Assembly (NCBI RefSeq): GCF_006175985.1
Contig: NZ_SRSH01000001.1
Location: forward strand, 248,001-312,000
DNA from: Methylotetracoccus oryzae
Lineage (GTDB): Bacteria > Pseudomonadota > Gammaproteobacteria > Methylococcales > Methylococcaceae
DNA: 64,000 bases
Reading direction: 5' to 3'
The translations under genes and the position numbers were made by a program. The notes under the pieces were generated by a model that ran no database searches, was not told the origin of the DNA, and saw nothing but the letters and a program-made list of their open reading frames with translations. Shown piece by piece: positions 9,084-15,853 of this stretch (the stretch's first letter is position 1; each line of letters starts with the position of its first letter).

Positions 9084-9380
9084 ATGAAAGTGATGAGTTT
9101 AGTGATAACGAGCGCCTTATTGGCTACTGGCTGCGCAACGCAGACCTTTTACATCAATCCGAGCGCTTCAGCATCATCGGTACCGACAAAGCAACAAGAA
9201 CAAAGCTTCATTTTCCGCGGGGTCGGGCAAACAGAATCGATAGATGCTGCACAAATCTGTGGTGATTCCAGTAAAGTCGTCAAAGTGGAAGCAACCTACA
9301 CGGCAACTGATGGACTTTTTGAATTCTTGACGCTCGGGATCTATGCGCCGAGGGCGGCAAGGGTTTACTGCGCGAGCTAG
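9084..9380 (+). CDS. bor: Bor/Iss-family outer membrane lipoprotein
   Basis: A 98-residue lipoprotein. The ATG at 9084 is preceded by AGAGGA (9071-9076) and opens a signal ending A-T-G-C17 followed by ATQTF. It resembles lambda Bor over its whole length: the QQTF-like start of the mature protein, a GVGQTESIDAAQICG segment, VVKVEATYT, and the closing FLTLGIYAPRAARVYC. In enterobacteria Bor/Iss is a lysogenic-conversion surface lipoprotein linked to serum resistance; that role is not implied for this organism. Base composition is lower in GC than the flanks, suggesting acquisition by transfer. No phage genes accompany it. It lies between the RND operon and a broken copy of that operon's last 81 bases. 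Confidence 0.85.
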   Translation: MKVMSLVITSALLATGCATQTFYINPSASASSVPTKQQEQSFIFRGVGQTESIDAAQICGDSSKVVKVEATYTATDGLFEFLTLGIYAPRAARVYCAS

Positions 9381-9681
9381 ATACAGGATAAACAAACCCG
9401 CCCGGATCTTCGGGCAAGTCCGCCAGACTATCGCGGACACGCCTCCTACTCCGTCATTTTTGATCTTCTCCGCAGAGAAACCCGGCGGACAGCCCGCTGC
9501 GAAGGGGCACAGCAAAGGGAAAGGCGCGACAGCGGACGAGCGGTATGCTGCGCCTCCCTGCGTAGTCGCAGAGCCACTTGTGAGGAGAGCGGGGCCAGCG
9601 TGAGGTTCCTTTTCAATCACAGAACTCCGTCATCCGCAACCTGGATTCGACCTGCCTCGCGGCGTAATTCAATCCGACGTT
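9381..9681. other. Gene-free segment between Bor-like gene and RND remnant
   Basis: About 300 bp with one small hairpin (9400-9415). No start/ribosome-site pair with a recognisable product was found on either strand. Probably decayed or recombined DNA. Confidence 0.4.
9400..9415 (+). terminator. Short hairpin after the Bor-like gene
   Basis: GCCCG (9400-9404) pairs with CGGGC (9411-9415) around a six-base loop, 20 bp after the stop codon. It lacks a T run, so it is a possible but weak terminator. Confidence 0.35.
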
Positions 9682-9762
9682 TTCGTCGTGCTGATGGACT
9701 GGTCGGGAAAGAACAAGCCGGAGGCCGAGGGGACGCCGGCGCCGGAGAAGGCCGGGGGATGG
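9682..9762 (+). pseudogene. Remnant of an RND transporter 3' end
   Basis: 81 bp that align base for base with the end of the complete RND gene (8676-8756), differing at 9 positions by eye. The encoded remnant still reads MDWSGKNKPEAEGTPAPEK in the original frame, but the TAG stop has become TGG and nothing of the preceding 3.2 kb of the gene remains. It is therefore the stump of a second, lost copy of the pump, or a small duplicated fragment. The divergence suggests it is not very recent. Confidence 0.82.
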
Positions 9763-9809
9763 GCGGTGCCTGACGCTTCCGGCCGCCCGTGCAGGACTCC
9801 CTCGTTCAG

Positions 9810-9851
9810 TTGCTTAAGCGCACGCCAATAGCTATCATTTGGTAGCTATCA
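9810..9851 (+). promoter_or_regulatory. vapBC promoter with embedded operator repeats
   Basis: TTGCTT (9810-9815) and TATCAT (9833-9838) are spaced by 17 bp and form a credible sigma-70 promoter 30 bp before the antitoxin GTG. The nonamer TAGCTATCA occurs twice (9829-9837 and 9843-9851), 14 bp apart, and the first copy overlaps the -10 box. Direct repeats across the promoter fit autorepression by the VapBC complex, which is the known rule for such operons. The operator role is inferred. Confidence 0.6.
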
Positions 9852-9867
9852 CTTAACGAGGCGTCCC

Positions 9868-10101
9868 GTGGAGACCGCAAAACTGTTCACGTCCGGACGC
9901 AGTCAAGCGGTTCGGTTACCCAAGGCTTTCCGTTTTGAAGGAAAGGAAGTCATCGTCAAGCGCTGCGGAAACGGGGTCTTGCTGTTGCCGATGACAGACC
10001 CGTGGCAAGTGTTGGAAGAAGCTCTGGACGAGTTCGAACCCGGGTTTAGGCTCGAACGCTCGCAACCGGACGATCAGGTTCGTTCCGATCTGGCGCCGTG
10101 A
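9868..10101 (+). CDS. vapB: VapB-type antitoxin, AbrB/MazE-like DNA-binding protein
   Basis: A 77-residue protein with a SpoVT/AbrB-type swapped-hairpin N-terminus: AKLFTSGRSQAVRLPKAFRFEGKEVIVKR is the classic VapB/StbC pattern. The acidic C-terminal tail (LEEALDEFEPGF) is where VapB proteins usually clasp the toxin. The GTG at 9868 has GAGG (9858-9861) just upstream. The stop overlaps the toxin start by 4 bp (GTGA), so expression is coupled. It should neutralise the PIN-domain toxin and, with it, repress the promoter at 9810-9851. Confidence 0.88.
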   Translation: METAKLFTSGRSQAVRLPKAFRFEGKEVIVKRCGNGVLLLPMTDPWQVLEEALDEFEPGFRLERSQPDDQVRSDLAP

Positions 10102-10493
10102 AGTACCTGCTCGATACCAACATCTGCATCTACATCATCAACGCCCGACCGGCCCACGTACTCGAACGGTTCCGGGACAACGCGATCGGTGACATCGGGA
10201 TCTCGGCGATCACCGCGGCGGAGTTGGCATTCGGCGTCGCCAAGACCGGATCGCAACGGAACCGGCTCGCGCTCGAAAAGTTTCTTGCGCCGCTGGAAAT
10301 CAAAGCCTTCGATGCCGACGCGTTCTGGCGCTATGGGGAAGTACGTGCTGCCCTGGAGAAACGAGGTCAGCCCATCGGTTCCCTCGACACCCTCATTGCG
10401 GCCCATGCCCTCGCCCTCGGCACCACGCTGGTGACGAACAACCAGGCCGAGTTCGCGCGTGTCGAGGGCTTGCAGCTAGAGAACTGGGTATAG
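10098..10493 (+). CDS. vapC: VapC-type PIN-domain ribonuclease toxin
   Basis: A 131-residue PIN-domain protein. The acidic metal-binding residues expected of a VapC nuclease are visible: D6 in LLDTNICIYII, E42 in ITAAELAFG, D97 in GSLDTLIAAHAL, and the NNQAEF motif at 114-119. Members close to this sequence (the enteric VapC/MvpA group) cleave initiator tRNA; whether this one does is not shown by sequence. Translation starts at a GTG overlapping the antitoxin stop. No sign of decay. Confidence 0.9.
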   Translation: MKYLLDTNICIYIINARPAHVLERFRDNAIGDIGISAITAAELAFGVAKTGSQRNRLALEKFLAPLEIKAFDADAFWRYGEVRAALEKRGQPIGSLDTLIAAHALALGTTLVTNNQAEFARVEGLQLENWV

Positions 10494-10513
10494 CTCTGGA
10501 CTTTGGCTGCGGC

Positions 10514-10532
10514 CGACGTTCAGGGGACGTCG
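10514..10532 (+). terminator. Hairpin downstream of vapC
   Basis: CGACGT (10514-10519) pairs with ACGTCG (10527-10532), 20 bp after the vapC stop. No T run follows directly; a CCCCTTTTTT tract lies about 50 bp further on. A weak candidate terminator. Confidence 0.3.
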
Positions 10533-10734
10533 AGAGATTAAGCGAGTGCCACCGTTGGCAAGGGAGCTAATCCGAGCCCGAGCCAGGCCCCTTTTTTCTT
10601 TCGTCAACCGTTCATCGGCGCTGCAACAAAACGAGTAGCTGGCAGACTTCTATCGCGCTCCGGACGTGACTCAGGTCTGCCCGTCGACCGACTCATGAGT
10701 AGGCCCTTCCGAGGATTGACCGTTTAGGCACCGC

Positions 10735-11136
10735 TCACGGCGGAAGGCGGTCAAAAGCAGGCACAGTGTCAAAGTTCTGATCCCAGACCGCTCTGCTCGC
10801 AACGAAAAGATGCGCGTCGGGCCTGAGAGCCACAGGCACATCGAGAGAACCTGCAGGAACGACCAGCATGTCACCCGTTTCGTACGGCAGGGCTGACCCA
10901 CAGATGGAACAGAAGCACTTCCTGTGTCGCGTACCCGGTAGATTGAACGAGGTTGCCTTTTCCGCGCCGGCGGTCCAGCTGAGACGAGCCGTCGACGAGA
11001 ACAGATTGGCGGCGTGGCCCGAGCCCGTGTCCTTGCGGCAATGTTCGCAATGGCAGAGATAGAAGCGCTCAAACTCGCCGTCCACCTCGAACCGCACTTC
11101 ACCGCACAGGCAAGATCCGGAATATCGCTTGCTCAT
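10735..11136 (-). CDS. GFA-family zinc-binding protein (Gfa/CENP-V domain)
   Basis: A 133-residue single-domain protein with the paired zinc sites of the glutathione-dependent formaldehyde-activating fold: SGSCLCGEVRFE, YLCHCEHCRKDTGS and KCFCSICGSALP. The family is named for an enzyme said to help condense formaldehyde with glutathione, but most members have no proven activity, so no reaction is assigned. Formaldehyde is a central metabolite in methylotrophs, which makes the find suggestive but not conclusive. It stands alone on the minus strand between two unrelated accessory genes. Confidence 0.82.
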   Translation of the reverse strand: MSKRYSGSCLCGEVRFEVDGEFERFYLCHCEHCRKDTGSGHAANLFSSTARLSWTAGAEKATSFNLPGTRHRKCFCSICGSALPYETGDMLVVPAGSLDVPVALRPDAHLFVASRAVWDQNFDTVPAFDRLPP

Positions 11137-11326
11137 CTCACACCTCGTGGATGCTTCGCGAACCGCAACCGAACGTGAGCGGAACTGGAAGCCGCCTTTC
11201 TGTAACGCAGGATCCGGACATTCTAGACTTACCGATTTATCCGCAAGCTATTCGCAGTCTCGTACCTGACACCGAAAGGGCCCATGCCTCATCCAAACCT
11301 ACCGACCAATATGAACTGATTAAATT

Positions 11327-12052
11327 TTAAGTTTTCTTTCCGCCTCTAACAGTCACGCCGATTCCCTTCGAGAACATCTGTCGTGCATCATCAAGCCAGT
11401 CTCCGCTTAGCTTAAGCTCAACGACAAAACCATGAGGCTCGGCATTGCTTGCCGCCACCAGTAAATGAATTTCATAGTCTCCTGGCTCAAGGCTTGAGCT
11501 GCCGATATAAGGTCTCACTTGGGTCTGCATTTGAAAGTGTGTTTTACCATCTCGAAGCTCCGCAGGCCGAATAATTCTGGCATGCCGCATACCGGGCGGG
11601 TATACGTAACCGAGATCGCAATGTTGTCCCATTCTTGGCGCTATCCCTTCTGAGAAAACCTCGCCCGTATGCGCCCACAAAAGATTCATCGGCTGAAACT
11701 TATCGAGGACGCGAAATTTTGAATCGGCGCATTTTTGCTCAACTCTATCAACAAATACCTGCACCCGCACTCCTGTAGATCTTCCGACATTCTTTACCCA
11801 AATGCGAACGCAATAGGGGTTAGCCTCTACAGAAGCTGGTATTACTTGGCCCTGGCCAGAAAGAATGCTAGTAGCAAGGTCCTGGCGTATCCGAAGACAG
11901 TCTGGGGCTGACTGAACAACTCTGATCTCAAACCGCGGCCGTCGAATCCACAGAAAAAGACTCTCTCGAAATAGCGCAACCAAGACAGCCACCGTGGTCG
12001 CAAGCGCACTAACCAGAGGGGCCCAGTCGAGCAGATATGCTAAAAAATACAT
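11327..12052 (-). CDS. Membrane-anchored protein of unknown function
   Basis: A 241-residue protein with an N-terminal hydrophobic segment (about residues 5-25, LLDWAPLVSALATTVAVLVALF), an aromatic and arginine patch, then a soluble domain rich in beta-strand-like stretches (RPRFEIRVVQS, PYCVRIWVKNVG, TGVRVQVFVDRV). The soluble part has the look of an immunoglobulin-like sandwich, but no family is recognised. GC content is visibly lower than in surrounding genes and codon use is less biased, pointing to recent transfer. No operon partner. The ATG at 12052 is the only start that keeps the hydrophobic anchor. Confidence 0.6.
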   Translation of the reverse strand: MYFLAYLLDWAPLVSALATTVAVLVALFRESLFLWIRRPRFEIRVVQSAPDCLRIRQDLATSILSGQGQVIPASVEANPYCVRIWVKNVGRSTGVRVQVFVDRVEQKCADSKFRVLDKFQPMNLLWAHTGEVFSEGIAPRMGQHCDLGYVYPPGMRHARIIRPAELRDGKTHFQMQTQVRPYIGSSSLEPGDYEIHLLVAASNAEPHGFVVELKLSGDWLDDARQMFSKGIGVTVRGGKKT

Positions 12053-12239
12053 CTGATCTGTACGTATCGTAGGTTTTTTGCTCAGAACCCAAGAAGGTAA
12101 CGGAACGGGTTCAGGTTTTTTATCGGTGTACGCGAGGCCAACTCTCGCGTTACAACATCTCCCACCCGAAAAAAATGGGCCAGGCTGGAATTAATAGAAA
12201 AAGTGAACCCTCGCCCTGCTCCCTGTTGGCCGCCTGGAG

Positions 12240-12563
12240 CTATCTTGATGCCCCTTTCAGCATCTTCGTATCCAGCAACCGGGCGCCGTGCAACACTCGG
12301 AGCACGATCACGTAATCACCGGTAATCTTGAAGATAGCCCGATAGTGACCGAACAGTAAATGGCGATATCGGTCGCCAAGAAGGCCGCTCTCCGGAATGT
12401 GAGGGCAGCGCTTGGGGAACCGTTCCAGGGCGCCGATCTGCTCGTCCAAACGCAGGATAAAGGCCGATGCCGCCGCGGGACTATCCTGCGCTATGTAGTC
12501 CCAGATGTCGGCAACATCGGCCTCGGCCGTTGCTGTAATCTCAACCCTGTATGTCCTTTCCAC
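12240..12563 (-). CDS. RelE/ParE-family toxin
   Basis: A 107-residue protein of the RelE/ParE fold: RVEITATAEADVADIWDYIAQDSPAAASAFI at the N-terminus, a central PESGLLGDRYRHLLFGHYRAIFKI and a terminal VLRVLHGARL. The strand-4 segment with HYRAIFKI and the VLHGAR end are typical of the ParE/YoeB-like group. It starts at a GTG inside the last codons of the antitoxin gene (23-bp overlap), so the two are coupled. Whether it cleaves mRNA on the ribosome (RelE) or poisons gyrase (ParE) cannot be decided. Confidence 0.83.
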   Translation of the reverse strand: MERTYRVEITATAEADVADIWDYIAQDSPAAASAFILRLDEQIGALERFPKRCPHIPESGLLGDRYRHLLFGHYRAIFKITGDYVIVLRVLHGARLLDTKMLKGASR

Positions 12564-12828
12564 TCTTGAACTCTTCCATGAATTCGCGCATCGGACGGGT
12601 CTTTCCGCTTTCGATATCGCGTTCGGCTGGTGTCAACAACTCGGCCATATTTCCCGCCCTCAGAAGCTCTTCGTAAGCGCGGACATCCAGCAACACGGAA
12701 TTGGCACGCCCGTTCACCGTCAGGATGACCGGCCTACCCGTCGCATGAAGATGGTCGAGGATTTCGCGCGTATGGCGCTTCAGATCGGTGACGGAGCGGA
12801 TGTCTTCTGAAGGGCTGATCTGTGACAC
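12541..12828 (-). CDS. Phd/YefM-family antitoxin
   Basis: A 95-residue antitoxin with the Phd/YefM N-terminal DNA-binding domain: DIRSVTDLKRHTREILDHLHATGRPVILTVNGRANSVLLDVRAYEEL. The C-terminal half (SGKTRPMREFMEEFKSGK) is the likely toxin-wrapping helix. Its gene lies upstream of and overlaps the RelE/ParE-like toxin gene. A palindrome that includes a -10 box sits 15 bp upstream of the start, as expected for autorepression. Confidence 0.87.
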   Translation of the reverse strand: MSQISPSEDIRSVTDLKRHTREILDHLHATGRPVILTVNGRANSVLLDVRAYEELLRAGNMAELLTPAERDIESGKTRPMREFMEEFKSGKDIQG

Positions 12829-12842
12829 GGCTTTCCCCTATG

Positions 12843-12889
12843 ATGCTTAATTTCGCACCGAATTTAGCATTGCATGAGGCGATAGACAA
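12843..12889 (-). promoter_or_regulatory. Antitoxin-toxin promoter with palindromic operator
   Basis: On the minus strand TTGTCT (12884-12889) and TAAATT (12861-12866) are 17 bp apart. The -10 lies in one arm of an imperfect palindrome: ATGCTTAATT (12843-12852) and AATTTAGCAT (12861-12870), nine of ten positions symmetrical around an 8-bp spacer. Placement just upstream of the antitoxin start fits autorepression by the Phd/YefM-type protein. Confidence 0.62.
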
Positions 12890-13075
12890 GGTGTTTGGGA
12901 ACGGTCAAAGCGGGAGCTGCACCCCCCGCACGGCCTGATTGGGTCCCTGGCGCACGATGGCGATCATCGGCATGAGATATTTGGGAACCAGACTGAAAGC
13001 GAACGCAGACAAACGGGACACTCGTACCCCCGAGCAGTACAACCACAACGCCGGCTACAGGCCGCCTTTACTGAC

Positions 13076-13561
13076 ATGGCTCGCGCAGCACCCCCACCGC
13101 CCGCAAACACATCCTCCATCGTCCGCGGCATCGCCCTTTTCGAAGCCTCGAAGGGCGCAGTGGTGTTCCTGGCGGGGTTTGGCATCCTGTCGCTGATGCA
13201 CAAAGACGTGCAGGCCATAGCGGCGGAGTTGCTGACGCACTTTCACCTGAATCCCGCCAAGCACTATCCCAGCATCTTTCTCGATGCCGCGGGAAAGCTA
13301 ACGGATGCGCGACTCTGGACGCTTGCGGCACTGGCCGCGGCCTACGGCACCGTCCGCTTCATCGAAGCCTATGGGCTGTGGCGGGAGCGGCGCTGGGCGG
13401 AATGGCTGGCCGCCGGCAGTGGCGGTCTTTACATCCCTTTCGAGATCTACGAGATGACGCGGGGCTTCGGCTGGCTGTCGGTCGCCGCGCTGGTCATCAA
13501 CGTGGCGATCGTCGGCGTGATGGTCGATGCCCTGCGGCACCAGCGGGCGGCGGGGCCCTGA
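13076..13561 (+). CDS. DUF2127 family membrane protein
   Basis: A 161-residue integral membrane protein with about four hydrophobic segments. The family pattern is visible: GIALFEASKGAVVFLAGFGIL near the N-terminus, a middle helix YGTVRFIEAYGLWRERRWAEWLA, GGLYIPFEIYEM, and a last membrane helix LSVAALVINVAIVGVMV. The function of the family is unknown. The gene converges on the RNase J-like gene 14 bp away. It marks the right end of the accessory stretch that separates infA from bpt-aat. Confidence 0.82.
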   Translation: MARAAPPPPANTSSIVRGIALFEASKGAVVFLAGFGILSLMHKDVQAIAAELLTHFHLNPAKHYPSIFLDAAGKLTDARLWTLAALAAAYGTVRFIEAYGLWRERRWAEWLAAGSGGLYIPFEIYEMTRGFGWLSVAALVINVAIVGVMVDALRHQRAAGP

Positions 13562-13575
13562 ACCGTGCGGTCGAC

Positions 13576-14967
13576 TCAGTGCGCGGTCCGGCGCATGGTG
13601 CGTAACACGTCGGCCGGCACCCGCGACAACTGCCCGTCCGCGGTCACGCTAAGCCGCCCTACATCCACCTGTCCCAGCACCTCCGGCCCCGTTTTCGCGA
13701 GCCGGCACACATCGCCGTTTTCGATCACGCAGGCCGTCGGCACATGGCAGTCGGTCGCAATCGCCGCATTGGCGGCCAGATGGCGCGGCGTCCCGTGCAC
13801 CGGGATCACGGCCGGCGGCCGCACCCAGTCGTAGAGTCGGCGCAGATCGGCTTCGGCGGGATGTCCCGAAACGTGCACGTGGGCGTGGGCGTCGGTCACG
13901 ACCTCCACGCCGTGCTGTTTCAGGTGGGCCTGCAAGCGCTCCACCGAACGCTCGTTGCCGGGAATCATGCGGGACGAGAAGATCACGGTGTCGCGCGGGT
14001 CCAGCAGCAAATAGGGGTGGCGATCGGTCGCGATACGCGCCAGCGCGGACGTGGCTTCGCCCTGGCTGCCGGTGCATGCGGCCAGCACCTCGCCGGGTGG
14101 CAGGAAGCCGAGATGGCGCGGGTCGACGAGGTCGGGCAGATCGTCCGGCCAGTAGCCGGCGCCGCGGGCGAAAGCGACCATCCGTTCCATGGCCGGGCCG
14201 ATCACACCGAACCGGCGGCCGACGCTCTTGGCCACCCGCGCCAGCGTGACCAGACGCGCGATGTTGCTCGAAAACGCGGTGACCAGCACGCGCCCGTGGG
14301 ACTGCTCGGCCACTTCCCGCAGCGGAGCGAACAGCGAGGACTCGGAACCGGTGCTGCCGGGCACGACGGCATTGGTCGAATCGCAGACGACGGCGAGTAG
14401 CGGCTCGCGCCGCAGCGACAGCAGGCGTCGGTGGTCGTAGCGGCGGCCGATGACCGGATCGTCGTCGAGTTTCCAGTCGCCGGTGTGCAGCACTGCGCCG
14501 CACGCCGTCGTGATCAACAGCGCGTTCGGTTCCGGGATCGAGTGCGTCATGCCGATGTATTCAACGGCGAACGGGCCGACCTCGAAGCGTTCGCCGAGTC
14601 CGATCTCGGTCACCGGAGCATCGTCGATGCCGGCCCGCGCCAGTTTGAAGCGCGCCAGCGCCGCCGTGAACGGGGTCGCATAGACCGGGCAGCGCAGCCG
14701 CCGCCACAGATAGGGCAACGCGCCGAGATGATCCTCGTGGGCATGGGTCAGCACGACCCCCGCCAAGCGCTCGCGGCGGTGCGCAATGAAAGCCGGATCG
14801 GCCATCATCACGTCGTAATCCGGAAAGTCGTCGCCCCCGAAGGTGATGCCGACATCCACCGCCAGCCACCAGCCGTCATGACCGTAGAGGTTCAGGTTCA
14901 TGCCGATCTCGCCGGTACCCCCGAGGGGTACGAACAGGGTTTCATCCGAGGCAGGCGTCACGTGCAT
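13576..14967 (-). CDS. RNase J-like metallo-beta-lactamase / beta-CASP nuclease
   Basis: A 463-residue protein. The metal-binding motif THAHEDH is at 74-80 (H75, H77, D79, H80), with further ligands H142 in GMTHSIPEP and D164 in HTGDWKLD. A beta-CASP domain follows (VLVTAFSSNIARL, TGSQGEATSALARIA) and a late VHVSGHP and VIPVHGTPRHL. This is the layout of RNase J, which has 5'-3' exo- and endonuclease activity on RNA. It is shorter than the roughly 550 residues of Bacillus RNase J1 and appears to lack the C-terminal domain. RNase J is uncommon in gammaproteobacteria, which rely on RNase E. It is transcribed in the same direction as bpt-aat but 139 bp separate them. Confidence 0.82.
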   Translation of the reverse strand: MHVTPASDETLFVPLGGTGEIGMNLNLYGHDGWWLAVDVGITFGGDDFPDYDVMMADPAFIAHRRERLAGVVLTHAHEDHLGALPYLWRRLRCPVYATPFTAALARFKLARAGIDDAPVTEIGLGERFEVGPFAVEYIGMTHSIPEPNALLITTACGAVLHTGDWKLDDDPVIGRRYDHRRLLSLRREPLLAVVCDSTNAVVPGSTGSESSLFAPLREVAEQSHGRVLVTAFSSNIARLVTLARVAKSVGRRFGVIGPAMERMVAFARGAGYWPDDLPDLVDPRHLGFLPPGEVLAACTGSQGEATSALARIATDRHPYLLLDPRDTVIFSSRMIPGNERSVERLQAHLKQHGVEVVTDAHAHVHVSGHPAEADLRRLYDWVRPPAVIPVHGTPRHLAANAAIATDCHVPTACVIENGDVCRLAKTGPEVLGQVDVGRLSVTADGQLSRVPADVLRTMRRTAH

Positions 14968-15106
14968 GAGATTCGAGCGTGCATGAGATTCGAGTCGCCC
15001 GAGGGCGATGGGAGCCTATCGGCTGGCCGCCATTCTGCCATCCTTTCGTGGCGCTGAGGCCATGGCGGCGGGTCCGCGGAAGGCACCGAGCGGTGCGAAT
15101 CGCCCG

Positions 15107-15853
15107 TTACGAGTGCGATGCTTCCGCGAACGCCCCCCGGCCCGTTGCCTCCGCGAGCGGAACCCACGACCCGCCTACCCGGCCTTCCAGGGGCCGGAAG
15201 CGGCGCTTGTAGTCCATCTTCCGACTGCCTTCGATCCAGTAACCGAGATAGCACCAGGCCAGATCCAGGGCCCGGCAGCGTTCGACCAGATACAACACGG
15301 CATGAGTGCCCAGCCCGCGCTGGTGCTCGTCGGGGTCGAAGAACGTGTAAACAGCTGACAGTCCTGCATGCACCCGGTCGGCCACCGACACCGCCAGCAA
15401 CCGGCCTTGCCGCCGAAATTCGACGAAGACGGTGTCCTGCCAGTCGCAGCTCAGGAAGCCGAGATATTCGTCCGGACTCATGCCCGCCATGCCGCCATCG
15501 GCGTGACGGGACCGCTGATAGCGGAGGTAGAGACGATAATGTTCGTCGCGGAACTCCGCTTCGGTTTCGGCCACGGTCAGATCGGCGTTCCGGCGCCAAG
15601 TCCGACGCTGGGAGCGATCCGGCGCAAACGCCGCAACCGGGAGGCGAACCGGAATGCAGGCCGCACACGCTTCGCAGTGGGGCCTATAGACGTCGCCGCC
15701 GCTGCGGCGAAAGCCCTGGGCGACTAGCGCGCCATAGACCCCGGGAACCGCCGCCCAGGCAGGGTCGACCCAGGCCAGGCGCGCCACGCGGCCAGGCAGA
15801 TACGGGCATGCATGGGGCGGACCGCAGCGAGCCGAAATCGCCGTCAGAGCCAT
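15107..15853 (-). CDS. bpt: Aspartate/glutamate leucyltransferase (Bpt)
   Basis: A 248-residue aminoacyl-tRNA-protein transferase. It moves leucine from Leu-tRNA onto N-terminal Asp or Glu and so marks proteins for ClpS/ClpAP degradation. Visible: PHACPYLPGRVARL at the N-terminus, CEACAACIPVRLPV (the N-domain cysteines), and the C-domain blocks YTFFDPDEHQRGLGTHAVL and YLGYWIEGSRKMDYKRRFRPLE. The frame is open far upstream, but the ATG at 15853 overlaps the end of aat by 10 bp and gives the family N-terminus. Together with aat and clpA it forms an N-degron pathway set. Confidence 0.93.
   Translation of the reverse strand: MALTAISARCGPPHACPYLPGRVARLAWVDPAWAAVPGVYGALVAQGFRRSGGDVYRPHCEACAACIPVRLPVAAFAPDRSQRRTWRRNADLTVAETEAEFRDEHYRLYLRYQRSRHADGGMAGMSPDEYLGFLSCDWQDTVFVEFRRQGRLLAVSVADRVHAGLSAVYTFFDPDEHQRGLGTHAVLYLVERCRALDLAWCYLGYWIEGSRKMDYKRRFRPLEGRVGGSWVPLAEATGRGAFAEASHS

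Noticed and set aside
9084-9380. Remnant prophage suggested by the Bor-like gene
   Set aside because: No other phage gene, attachment repeat or integrase is present in the surrounding 10 kb.
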